39,908 nt of DNA, taken from contig DATBFY010000779.1 in NCBI GenBank assembly GCA_036558265.1, forward strand, positions 1 through 39,908. The letters are read 5' to 3'. The notes under the pieces are model-generated. The model had not been told where the DNA came from, did not search any database, and saw nothing but the letters and a program-made list of their open reading frames with translations. How positions within the stretch are numbered: the stretch's first letter is position 1; each line of letters opens with the position of its first letter. Shown here piece after piece: positions 17,582 through 24,860 of this stretch. This stretch comes from RYN-433 sp036558265. Its GTDB lineage: Bacteria > Planctomycetota > Phycisphaerae > Tepidisphaerales > Tepidisphaeraceae. The translations under genes and the position numbers were made by a program.

Positions 17582-18652
17582 ATGGCTCCCCCCTTCGTAC
17601 GCGTCACCGTCCGCGACATGGACGGCTACACGCCCGGCGAACAGCCCGGCGTCGGCGAACGTGTCGTGAAGTTGAACACCAACGAGAACCCCTACCCGCC
17701 CAGCCCCGCCGTGCTGCGCGCCATCCAGGAGATCGAGCCCGAGATGCTGCGGCGATATCCCAACCCCAACGCCGACATCTTCCGCAAGGCCGCCGCCAAG
17801 GTGCTCGGCGTCACGCCCGACATGATCATCGCTGGCAACGGCTCGGACGACATCCTCACGATCGCCACGCGCACCTTCCTCGCGCCGGGCGAGACGCTGG
17901 CATATCCCGACCCGACGTACTCGCTCTACAGCGTCCTGGCAAAACTCCAGGACGCCCGCTTCGCCGAGGTCCCCTGGGAGCGCGATTTCTCGCTGCCGAT
18001 CGAGGGCCTGCTCGCCGCAAAGCCCCAGGCCATCTACATCGCCAATCCCAACGCCCCCACCGGCACCTTCGTCTCGCCGCTGCGCATCGCCGAGCTCGCC
18101 AAATCGTTCAAGGGCCTGGTGCTCGTGGACGAGGCCTACGTCGATTTCGCCGACGACAACTGCCTGTCGCTGGTCCGCCAGCACGAGAACCTGGTCGTCT
18201 CGCGCACGTTCAGCAAGGCCTATTCGCTCGCCGGCCTGCGCTTCGGCTATACGGTGGCCCAGCCCCAGGTCGTCCGCGAGATGATGAAGGTCAAGGACAG
18301 CTACAACGTGGACGCGATCGCGATGTGCGCCGCCGCCGCCGCCATCCAGGACCAGGACTACGCCCGCGAGCGCTGGGAGCAGATCAAGTCCGAGCGCGAG
18401 CGCGTCACCGCCGAGCTCACCCAGGTCGGCTGGACCGTCCTCCCCAGCCGGGCCAACTTCATCCTCGCCGCCGCCCCCGACGGCCGCGGCCGCGACGCGT
18501 ACCTGGGCCTCAAGGCCCAGGGCATCCTCGTCCGCTACTTCGACCGCCCCGGACTCCGGGACAAGATCCGCATCACCATCGGCCAAAGCCAGGAAAACAA
18601 CGCCCTCTTAGGCGGAATCCGCAGTCTCTCCGCCACCGAAAAGGCCGCCTGA
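17582..18652 (+). CDS. hisC: Histidinol-phosphate aminotransferase
   Basis: PLP-dependent class I/II aminotransferase that converts imidazole acetol phosphate and glutamate to histidinol phosphate. It has 356 residues from ATG 17582, normal for HisC. Seen: LNTNENPYPPSP near the N-terminus, RRYPNPN, GNGSDDIL phosphate-binding turn, NPNAPTGT, DEAYVDFAD, and the Schiff-base Lys212 in SRTFSKAYSLAGLRFGY. The family can also act on aromatic amino acids, but the neighbouring hisB and hisD support the histidine role. An upstream in-frame ATG at 17552 would put the promoter inside the gene. hisB follows after 10 bases. Confidence 0.97.
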   Translation: MAPPFVRVTVRDMDGYTPGEQPGVGERVVKLNTNENPYPPSPAVLRAIQEIEPEMLRRYPNPNADIFRKAAAKVLGVTPDMIIAGNGSDDILTIATRTFLAPGETLAYPDPTYSLYSVLAKLQDARFAEVPWERDFSLPIEGLLAAKPQAIYIANPNAPTGTFVSPLRIAELAKSFKGLVLVDEAYVDFADDNCLSLVRQHENLVVSRTFSKAYSLAGLRFGYTVAQPQVVREMMKVKDSYNVDAIAMCAAAAAIQDQDYARERWEQIKSERERVTAELTQVGWTVLPSRANFILAAAPDGRGRDAYLGLKAQGILVRYFDRPGLRDKIRITIGQSQENNALLGGIRSLSATEKAA

Positions 18653-18662
18653 GCAATCGACC

Positions 18663-19271
18663 ATGCCCAAGTCCAACAACGGCCGCTCCGCCGAAAGCTC
18701 CCGCCAGACCAAGGAGACCCGCGTCAAGGTCTCCCTCAACCTCGACGGCTCGGGCAAGTCCTCCCCCGAGACCGGTGTCGGCTTCTTCAACCACATGCTG
18801 GACCTCCTCGCCCGCCACAGCTTGATCGACATGACGATCCACGCCGAGGGCGACCTGGAGGTGGACGCCCACCACACCGTGGAGGACGTGGGCATCGTGC
18901 TGGGCCAGACCCTTGAAAAAGCTTTGAGTGACAAGCGCGGCATCCACCGCTACGGTTGGGCCATCGTGCCGATGGACGAGTCCCTCGCCCAGGTCGCCAT
19001 CGACCTCTCCGGCCGACCCGCCTTCGTCTTCAACGTCAAGTTCAACCCCGGCCCGATCGGCCAGTTCGCCACCGAGCTGGTCGAGGAATTCTTCAAGGCC
19101 CTCGCCACGTCGGCCAAGATGAACCTCCACATCAGCGTCCCCTACGGCACGAACAACCACCATATCGCCGAAGCCATCTTCAAAGCCACCGCCAAGGCCC
19201 TCCGCCAGGCCGTCAGCCAGGACCCCCGAAACCCCGACGTCCCGAGCACGAAGGGCTCGTTGAACGGTTGA
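18663..19271 (+). CDS. hisB: Imidazoleglycerol-phosphate dehydratase
   Basis: Mn-dependent dehydratase of histidine synthesis, turning imidazole glycerol phosphate into imidazole acetol phosphate, the substrate of HisC encoded just before it. At 202 residues it is the monofunctional form without the phosphatase domain of enteric HisB. Conserved metal-binding blocks are present in both halves: FFNHMLDLLARHS, DAHHTVEDVGIVLGQ, HRYGWAIVPMDE and GTNNHHIAEAIFKA, ending in VPSTKGSL. It ends 24 bp from the convergent phosphofructokinase gene. Confidence 0.98.
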   Translation: MPKSNNGRSAESSRQTKETRVKVSLNLDGSGKSSPETGVGFFNHMLDLLARHSLIDMTIHAEGDLEVDAHHTVEDVGIVLGQTLEKALSDKRGIHRYGWAIVPMDESLAQVAIDLSGRPAFVFNVKFNPGPIGQFATELVEEFFKALATSAKMNLHISVPYGTNNHHIAEAIFKATAKALRQAVSQDPRNPDVPSTKGSLNG

Positions 19272-19295
19272 CGATGCGGCCAAGCGCGCAATCGC

Positions 19296-20516
19296 CTAGC
19301 GCTTCGTCTCCTCGAACGACCCCACCTTCGGCAACTCGCCCACCAGCGGCCGCACGTAATCCTTGAACGCGTCCGCGATCTCACACCCGTCCTTGATGTA
19401 GCTCGGGTCCAGGTGCTTGGTCTCCCGCGCCACCGTCGACAGGGGGGTCAGGAACGTCTCGATCTTGTATGCACCCCCGGCCACCCGACGCATGGCGATC
19501 GAGCCTTGCGTGTTCACCGGGTCCGCGCTGTACTTGACGGCCATCTGCCCGACCATCCGCCCCTCGCGGGCATCCACCTCGCTGACGAACGGGAAGGACC
19601 GTTGCAGGTACCCGAACGTGTCCGCCCGCACCCGCAGCTTCTTCCCGCCGGGGTTGTTGAGCTTCGTCTTGATCTGCTCGGCGAAGAAATCGCCCAGGGC
19701 GCCGGTGCCCGAAAGCTGGATGTTGCCGTGCGCGTCCTTCTCGAGGCCCTCGCTCATTTTCTCCGCCCAGGCCTTGCCGTCCGGGGCGCTGACGCCCTCG
19801 GAGACGGCGATCAGGCATCGCCCCAGCTTCGAGTAGACGCGATCCACGTCCCCCAGGAACTTTTCCATCAAGAGCGGCGACTCCGGGACGTAGATCAGGT
19901 GCGGGCCGTCATTCTCGTATTTGCGCGCCAACACCGACGCGGCGGTCAGGAAGCCCGCATGCCGCCCCATGATCACGTCCACCTTGATGCCGGGCAGGCT
20001 CTTGTTGTCGTAGTCGTCGCCGATCATCGCCATGGCGACGAACCGGGCGGCCGATCCGTATCCCGGCGTGTGGTCGTGCACCCGCAGGTCGTTATCGATC
20101 GTCTTGGGGATGTGGAATACGTTGAGGTCGTACTTCGCCTCTTTGGCCATGTCGTGGACGATGCGCGCCGTGTCGCACGAGTCGTTGCCGCCGATGTAGA
20201 AGAAGTAGCGGACGCCGTGCTGTTCGAAGCTCTTGAAGATCTTCTCGCAGTAGGCGTGGTCGGGCTTGTCGCGGGTGGAGCCCAGCGCCGCCGAAGGCGT
20301 GTAGGCGATCCGCTCGAGCAGGTCGGCGGGCACGTCCTTGATGTCCAGGAAGTCCCCCTCGATGATCCCGCGCACGCCGTGCCGGGCGCCCAGCAGGCGG
20401 TCGATGTGGGCGTGTTTCCTGGCCTCCTCGATCACCCCGACGAGGGACTGGTTGATGACCATGGTCGGCCCGCCCGACTGACCGATGACGGCGTTTCCTT
20501 TTGGCTGCTGGCTCAT
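19296..20516 (-). CDS. pfp: 6-phosphofructokinase, probably diphosphate-dependent
   Basis: Catalyses phosphorylation of fructose 6-phosphate in glycolysis. At 406 residues it exceeds bacterial ATP-PfkA (about 320) and matches the longer PPi-type groups. The start GQSGGPTMVIN is the phosphate-binding loop. At the donor-deciding site it reads GGNDS (109-113): Asp112 occupies the position that is Gly in ATP enzymes and Asp in PPi enzymes, while the preceding Asp is Asn111, which is unusual. The second marker, PKTIDND (137-143), has Lys where ATP enzymes have Gly, again the PPi form. PGYGSAARF and MGRHAGFLTAAS are also present. The donor is inferred from these residues only. No strong Shine-Dalgarno precedes ATG 20516. 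Confidence 0.88.
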   Translation of the reverse strand: MSQQPKGNAVIGQSGGPTMVINQSLVGVIEEARKHAHIDRLLGARHGVRGIIEGDFLDIKDVPADLLERIAYTPSAALGSTRDKPDHAYCEKIFKSFEQHGVRYFFYIGGNDSCDTARIVHDMAKEAKYDLNVFHIPKTIDNDLRVHDHTPGYGSAARFVAMAMIGDDYDNKSLPGIKVDVIMGRHAGFLTAASVLARKYENDGPHLIYVPESPLLMEKFLGDVDRVYSKLGRCLIAVSEGVSAPDGKAWAEKMSEGLEKDAHGNIQLSGTGALGDFFAEQIKTKLNNPGGKKLRVRADTFGYLQRSFPFVSEVDAREGRMVGQMAVKYSADPVNTQGSIAMRRVAGGAYKIETFLTPLSTVARETKHLDPSYIKDGCEIADAFKDYVRPLVGELPKVGSFEETKR

Positions 20517-20543
20517 AGGTGTTCAGTGTTCTGGTTTAGATAG

Positions 20544-20569
20544 TCCTGCCCGAAAAGGGCAGGAGTATA
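20544..20569 (-). promoter_or_regulatory. Hairpin and -10-like box upstream of phosphofructokinase gene
   Basis: TCCTGCCC and GGGCAGGA (20544-20551 and 20557-20564) form an 8-bp perfect stem with a GAAAA loop. On the minus strand a TATACT box (20569-20564) abuts it, with no clear -35. The hairpin could be an operator or a 5'-UTR structure; there is no T-run, so a terminator is unlikely. Confidence 0.35.
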
Positions 20570-20601
20570 GGGAATTTGACCCCGGATGCCACCGCCGGTT
20601 T

Positions 20602-20630
20602 TTGACACGCCCCCGCCAAGCCCCGATACT
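20602..20630 (+). promoter_or_regulatory. Sigma-70-like promoter of the DUF1080 gene
   Basis: TTGACA (20602-20607, consensus) and GATACT (20625-20630, four of six) are spaced by 17 bp. Transcription would start near 20637, leaving a leader of about 22 bases with GGAG at 20648-20651 ahead of ATG 20659. Confidence 0.65.
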
Positions 20631-20658
20631 GGCCTCGGTTTTGAGTTGGAGATTTGCC

Positions 20659-21345
20659 ATGTCCCACCGCCCCATTTCGACCTGGTGTTTGATCCTTGCC
20701 CTGGCCGGCCTCGCGCTGCCGCTGGCGCGCGCCGCCGATCCCAGGCCCGCGGCGTCGGACAAGCCCCCCAAGCCTGCCAGGGACGACAAGAACGTTACCA
20801 AACTCTTCGACGGAAAGACCCTGAAGAACTGGAAGTCAACCGATTTCGGCGGCGAGGGGGCCGTGAAGGTCGAGAACGGCCAGATCATCGTGAGCGCCGG
20901 ATCGACGCTTTCGGGCGTCACATGGAACGGCGCCGCGCTGCCCAAGGTCAACTACGAGATCGAGCTCGACGCGATGAAGCTCAGCGGGAGCGACTTCTTC
21001 CTGGGCCTGACCTTCCCCTTCAAGGAAAACCACGCCTCGATCATCCTCGGCGGCTGGGGCGGCAGCCTGGTGGGCATCTCGAGCATCGGCGGGAACGACG
21101 CGGCCAACAACGAGTACATGAGCACGAAGGAATTCCCCAAGGACAAATGGTTCCACGTCCGCCTGCGCGTGACCGCCGATCATATCAAGGTCTGGCTCGA
21201 GGACGCCGACGATCCGGTGATCGACGTGGAAACCGAGAACAAGGACATCTCCACCCGCGCCGACATCGACGCCGCCAAACCCCTGGGGCTGAGCACCTAC
21301 CAGACGTCGGCGGCATACAAGAACATCACGCTCAGGAAGCTTTGA
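20659..21345 (+). CDS. Secreted DUF1080 (3-keto-disaccharide hydrolase-like) protein
   Basis: A 228-residue exported protein with a signal peptide (about 1-25, cleavage near ARA-ADP) followed by a short Lys/Pro/Asp-rich spacer. The mature part is one LamG-like beta-sandwich: LFDGKTLKNWKSTDFGGEG, the hallmark opening of DUF1080, then VNYEIELDAMKLSGSDFFLGLTFPF and WFHVRLRVTADHIKVWLEDADDPVIDVE, and a closing YQTSAAYKNITLRKL. The family is greatly expanded in planctomycetes; some members hydrolyse 3-keto-glycosides, but no catalytic residue can be assigned here. Own promoter and a Shine-Dalgarno seven bases before the ATG. Confidence 0.9.
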   Translation: MSHRPISTWCLILALAGLALPLARAADPRPAASDKPPKPARDDKNVTKLFDGKTLKNWKSTDFGGEGAVKVENGQIIVSAGSTLSGVTWNGAALPKVNYEIELDAMKLSGSDFFLGLTFPFKENHASIILGGWGGSLVGISSIGGNDAANNEYMSTKEFPKDKWFHVRLRVTADHIKVWLEDADDPVIDVETENKDISTRADIDAAKPLGLSTYQTSAAYKNITLRKL

Positions 21346-21375
21346 TTCGAGTTCTTTTGCGAAAACTGCAAACGC

Positions 21376-21478
21376 CGTCATCCTGATTAATGAGGAGGTT
21401 CGACCGGCGAAGGATCTTGTCGCGAGGGGACGATCGCTTCCCCTCGCGGCAAGATCCTTCGCTTCGCTCAGGATGACG
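21376..21478. repeat. ~103-bp dispersed hairpin element, copy 1
   Basis: Ends are CGTCATCCTGA and its exact inverse TCAGGATGACG. Inside, 21407-21430 and 21439-21462 are inverted copies of 24 bases with one mismatch (core GCGAAGGATCTTG), around an 8-base loop, so the whole can fold into a long hairpin. It sits between the convergent DUF1080 and histidine kinase genes, where it could also end transcription from both sides. Copy 2 is at 37772-37874. Confidence 0.8.
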
Positions 21479-21497
21479 CCCGGGCGCGACGGTCCGA

Positions 21498-22637
21498 CTA
21501 TCCCGGCAACGTCAGCGTGAACGTGGTCCCCTCCCCCAGCTTCGACTCCGCCCGCAGCGTTGCGCCCAGCACCTCCGCCGCCTGGCGCGCAATGAACAGC
21601 CCCAGCCCGATTCCCGTCTGCCCGTGCGTCTCCCCGCGGACGAACGGCGTGAACAGTTGGTCGAGCCGCTGCGGGTCGATCCCCGGCCCTTGGTCCACCA
21701 CTGCGATGGACGTGCCCGAGCCGTGGCCCTTGCGGACGGTGACCTTCACCTCCCCGCGCGTGGAATACTTGATGGCGTTGCCCACCAGGTTCTGCAGGAT
21801 CGTCGCAAGAAGCTCGCGATCGGACCGGATGATCCCGTCGTCGCCCGCGTCAATCGTCACCTGGATCCCCTTGGCCGCCGCCTGGTGCCGGAACTGCGTC
21901 CCCAGATCCTGCACCAGCTCGCGCAGGTCCACGTCGGCGAGCCGGGGCGCCACGCGCCCGCTGCGCAACTGCTCGGCCTTGAGGAAGCGGTCCATCGTCG
22001 CGACCGTGTCGAGGATGTTGCGCTTGATCATCGCGACGTCCGCCAGTGCCTGGGCGAACTGCGGCTGGTCGCGCAGGTCCTGGTAGAGCACGTCGGTGGA
22101 GAGCAGGATGGCGTTGAGCCCCCCGCGGACGTCGTGCGACATGAACGAGAGGTACTTCGCGTGCGCGTTCGCCGCCGCCTCGAGCTCGACCCGCTGGTGG
22201 TTGACGAACGCGAGCACGCTGCGCCGGGCGGCCAGGTCCACGCCCATGTTCAGCGCGATCACCTCCCCCAGCGTGATGTCGCGCTTCATGTGCAGCGCTG
22301 CCTCCTCCATCAGGATCGGCCGCAGCACGTCGAACTCGACCAGAAGCTCGGCGAGGTTGTAACTCTGGACGCAACGCATGGCGCCGTGCTCCTGCGAGTC
22401 GTCCAGCAGGGCGCGCGTGGGGTTCGCGTGGTTGGATTCCAGCGCGGCGGCGAGATTCTCCAGTGTGTCGGGTAGCGCGTTGCGCAGTTGCGTGCGGGTC
22501 AACTCGTCCGCCGACGGCAGGATCTCCTTCACGGCGTTCTCCCACCGCAGGAGCACGACCGCGGCGCGGGCGCGCACCGCCACCGCCAGTTCCGGAAACG
22601 ATTTCGCCTGGAAGAAGTGGAGGATCAGGTCCTTCAT
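21498..22637 (-). CDS. Soluble sensor histidine kinase with RsbRD-like N-terminal domain
   Basis: A 379-residue cytoplasmic kinase with no membrane segment. The all-helical N-terminal domain (about 1-150, with LLRWENAVKEILP and LLVEFDVLRPILMEEAA) resembles the RsbRD/globin-like sensor domains placed before some kinases. Then come a HisKA domain with phospho-His168 in SFMSHDVRGGLNAIL, N box LQNLVGNAIKYS, G1 VDQGPGID, F box LFTPFVRG and G2 GIGLGLFIARQ. The Arg after HDV and RGG replace the more usual HELR-P. No response regulator gene adjoins it, so it is an orphan. No Shine-Dalgarno was seen before ATG 22637; the start is chosen as the only Met that keeps the N-terminal domain whole. Confidence 0.88.
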   Translation of the reverse strand: MKDLILHFFQAKSFPELAVAVRARAAVVLLRWENAVKEILPSADELTRTQLRNALPDTLENLAAALESNHANPTRALLDDSQEHGAMRCVQSYNLAELLVEFDVLRPILMEEAALHMKRDITLGEVIALNMGVDLAARRSVLAFVNHQRVELEAAANAHAKYLSFMSHDVRGGLNAILLSTDVLYQDLRDQPQFAQALADVAMIKRNILDTVATMDRFLKAEQLRSGRVAPRLADVDLRELVQDLGTQFRHQAAAKGIQVTIDAGDDGIIRSDRELLATILQNLVGNAIKYSTRGEVKVTVRKGHGSGTSIAVVDQGPGIDPQRLDQLFTPFVRGETHGQTGIGLGLFIARQAAEVLGATLRAESKLGEGTTFTLTLPG

Positions 22638-22843
22638 AACGTTTGGGTGCAGCAGTGCGGATGCGCGCCCGGCGGGACGCGCGCGAGATCACCCGTACAC
22701 AGGTCGCGCGCGAAGCACGTGCGCCACGGCGGGTCGAACGACCGACACGTCAAATCCGAATGCCCGAGCGTACATTCTCCGAACCGCCGGCGGAAAGATC
22801 AAGCAGACCCCGCGCCCCCGTCATGCGCTTTATGCCTAGGCGA

Positions 22844-22879
22844 GGCGGTGATTTCCCTTAGGTGTTTTCCTTCACCGCC
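22844..22879 (-). terminator. Possible hairpin downstream of accC
   Basis: GGCGGTGA and TCACCGCC are exact inverse 8-mers around a 20-base loop, 20 bases past the accC stop. A second small palindrome GGGTTTTAACCC (22884-22895) lies against the stop. No T-run follows, so this is only a possible terminator. The rest of the 261-bp gap 22638-22898 holds nothing I recognise. Confidence 0.35.
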
Positions 22880-22898
22880 CGGAGGGTTTTAACCCGGA

Positions 22899-24245
22899 TC
22901 ACTTCCCCAGCAACACCCGCTCGACGAAACCCGTGTCCACCTCCCCCGCCTGGAAGTGCTGGTCGTCCATGATGCGCAGGTGCAGCGGGATGGTCGTGCG
23001 GATCGGCGCGATGTGGAATTCGGAGAGGGCGCGCTTCATCGTCGCGATCGCCTGCTCGCGCGTCGGACGGTGCACGATCAGCTTGCCGATCATCGAGTCG
23101 TAGTTGGGTGGAATCCGATAGCCCGCGTACACGTGCGAATCCCAGCGGATGCCGGGTCCGCCCGGCAGGCGAAGCTCCTGGATCACGCCGGGCGAGGGCG
23201 TGAAGTTGCGCGCGGGGTCCTCGGCGTTGATGCGAACCTCGATCGCCGCCCCGCTCTGCTTCACGTCCTTCTGCTTGAAGGAAAGCGGCAGTCCCGCGGC
23301 GACGCGGATCTGCTCCTTGATCAGGTCAATCCCCGTGACCTGCTCGGTCACCGGGTGCTCGACCTGGATCCGCGCGTTCACCTCGAGGATGTAGAAGTTC
23401 TGGCGCTTGTCCACCAGAAACTCGACCGTGCCCGCGTTGGCGTACCCCGCCGCCTTGACCAGGCGCACCGCCGCGTCGCACAAGGCCTCGCGGACGGATT
23501 GCTTGAGCACGGGCGAGGGGGACTCCTCGACCAGCTTCTGGTGCCGCCGCTGCATCGAGCAGTCGCGCTCCCACAGGTGGCAGGCGTTGCCGTGGTTGTC
23601 GGCGATGATCTGCACCTCGACATGCCGGCCGAACTCCACGTACTTCTCGATGTAGACGGTCGAGTCCTTGAACGCGTTCTCCGCCTCGGCCTGCGCCTGC
23701 TTGATGCCGGCGCGAAGCGACACGTCGTTGTGCGCCACGCGCATGCCGCGCCCGCCTCCGCCCGCCGCCGCCTTGATGATCACCGGGTAGCCGATCTGAC
23801 TCGCCAGCTTGAGCGCCGCCCGCTCATCGTCGATCGCGCCGTCGGAGCCGGGGACCGTGGGCACCTTCGCCTTCTTCGCCAGCTTCTTGCACGCGACCTT
23901 GTCGCCCACGGCCGCCATCGCGCTGACCGGCGGGCCGATGAACTCGATCTTGCAGGAGCGGCAGACCTCCGCGAAGTGGTCGTTTTCCGCCAGGAACCCG
24001 TAGCCCGGATGGATCGCCTGCACGTCGGCGATCTCAGCAGCGGAGATGATCCGCGGGATGTTCAGATACGACTCGGCGGGCGGCGCGTCGCCGATACAGA
24101 TCGCCTGATCCGCCAGTTGCAGGTACGCCGCGTCGCGGTCCGCGGTCGAGTAGACGACGGCCGTCTGGATGCCCAGTTCCCGGCAGGCCCGGATGATCCG
24201 GAGGGCGATTTCGCCGCGGTTGGCAATGAGGATCTTCGAGAACAT
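22899..24245 (-). CDS. accC: Biotin carboxylase subunit of acetyl-CoA carboxylase
   Basis: Uses ATP and bicarbonate to carboxylate biotin on AccB, the first half-reaction of malonyl-CoA formation for fatty acids. Full length at 448 residues. N-terminal KILIANRGEIALRIIRA; IHPGYGFLAEN; ATP-grasp glycine loop KAAAGGGGRGMRV; EKYVEFGRHVEVQI; ERDCSMQRRHQKLVEESPSP; and the catalytic LEVNARIQVEHPVTEQVTG, where Ala replaces the Thr of the E. coli form. The start overlaps the accB stop by one base (TAATG), so AccB and AccC are made together. Because AccC-like domains also occur in propionyl-CoA and pyruvate carboxylases, the accB neighbour is what fixes the assignment. Confidence 0.96.
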   Translation of the reverse strand: MFSKILIANRGEIALRIIRACRELGIQTAVVYSTADRDAAYLQLADQAICIGDAPPAESYLNIPRIISAAEIADVQAIHPGYGFLAENDHFAEVCRSCKIEFIGPPVSAMAAVGDKVACKKLAKKAKVPTVPGSDGAIDDERAALKLASQIGYPVIIKAAAGGGGRGMRVAHNDVSLRAGIKQAQAEAENAFKDSTVYIEKYVEFGRHVEVQIIADNHGNACHLWERDCSMQRRHQKLVEESPSPVLKQSVREALCDAAVRLVKAAGYANAGTVEFLVDKRQNFYILEVNARIQVEHPVTEQVTGIDLIKEQIRVAAGLPLSFKQKDVKQSGAAIEVRINAEDPARNFTPSPGVIQELRLPGGPGIRWDSHVYAGYRIPPNYDSMIGKLIVHRPTREQAIATMKRALSEFHIAPIRTTIPLHLRIMDDQHFQAGEVDTGFVERVLLGK

Positions 24246-24814
24246 TAAGCGGGTTTCACGAGGAAGAGGACAGTGCCAAATTCGACCGTCTGCCCATTGC
24301 TCACCATCACCTTTGTGATCGTGCCGTTCACCTCGGCCTTGATATTGTTGAACACCTTCATGGCTTCGATGATGCAGACGTCGGTCTCGTCCTTGACGAC
24401 CTGGGTCCCGACCGAGACGAACGGCTTGGCGTCCGGACTGGCGGCCGCATAGAAAGTCCCGACCATCGGCGACTTGATCGGCACGAGCTCGGCCTCCTCA
24501 TCGACCGCTGCACCCCCCGCTTGCGGTTTCGCACTCCCCGAAACGCCGACCGGGTTGGGCGCGGCTACATGCACCGCCGGCGCCGCAACCGAGGTGACCA
24601 CCGCCGCCGCGCCGCGCTTGAGGATGATCCGCTGACCGCTGTCGCGCAGGTCAACCGTGTTCAGGTCGTTGGCGGTCATCAGGTCCACCAGTTGCTGGAG
24701 GAAGCCGACGTTCATCGGCCCCGCCGCGCCGCCGCCGCTGTTACCGCGGCCGCCAGTTCCAGCGCCGCGGCCCGCCGAGCCCTTGATCCTGGGTTTTCGT
24801 TTCTTTTCACTCAA
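24245..24814 (-). CDS. accB: Biotin carboxyl carrier protein of acetyl-CoA carboxylase
   Basis: Carries biotin between carboxylase and transferase. It has 189 residues. The N-terminal extension (1-32) is basic and Gly-rich; residues 34-67 form the usual N-terminal helix-strand region (VGFLQQLVDLMTANDLNTVDL); an Ala/Val/Pro linker follows; the biotinyl domain (about 110-189) has Lys153 in IIEAMKVFN, where Val replaces the more usual Met. The linker includes AKPQA (95-99) from the short coding repeat. The start is TTG 24814 with GAGGA about eight bases upstream; the next ATG (residue 34) would remove the extension. Order pepP-type gene, accB, accC is like the classical aroQ-pepP-efp-accB-accC cluster without efp. 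Confidence 0.93.
   Translation of the reverse strand: MSEKKRKPRIKGSAGRGAGTGGRGNSGGGAAGPMNVGFLQQLVDLMTANDLNTVDLRDSGQRIILKRGAAAVVTSVAAPAVHVAAPNPVGVSGSAKPQAGGAAVDEEAELVPIKSPMVGTFYAAASPDAKPFVSVGTQVVKDETDVCIIEAMKVFNNIKAEVNGTITKVMVSNGQTVEFGTVLFLVKPA
24517..24534 (-). repeat. Short coding repeat inside accB (AKPQA)
   Basis: Minus strand GTGCGAAACCGCAAGCGG is shared with 37197-37214 and 38174-38191. Its CCGC-TT-GCGG part is a small palindrome. Read in frame it gives A-K-P-Q-A in the linker between the N-terminal and biotinyl domains. Confidence 0.7.
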
Positions 24815-24860
24815 GTTGGATGTCCTCAGCGGTCGCGCAGGTACACCGGCGCGACATGAA

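Noticed and set aside
19413..20543. Plus-strand open frame opposite the phosphofructokinase gene
   Set aside because: Composition is typical of antisense shadow sequence and the kinase has full catalytic motifs.
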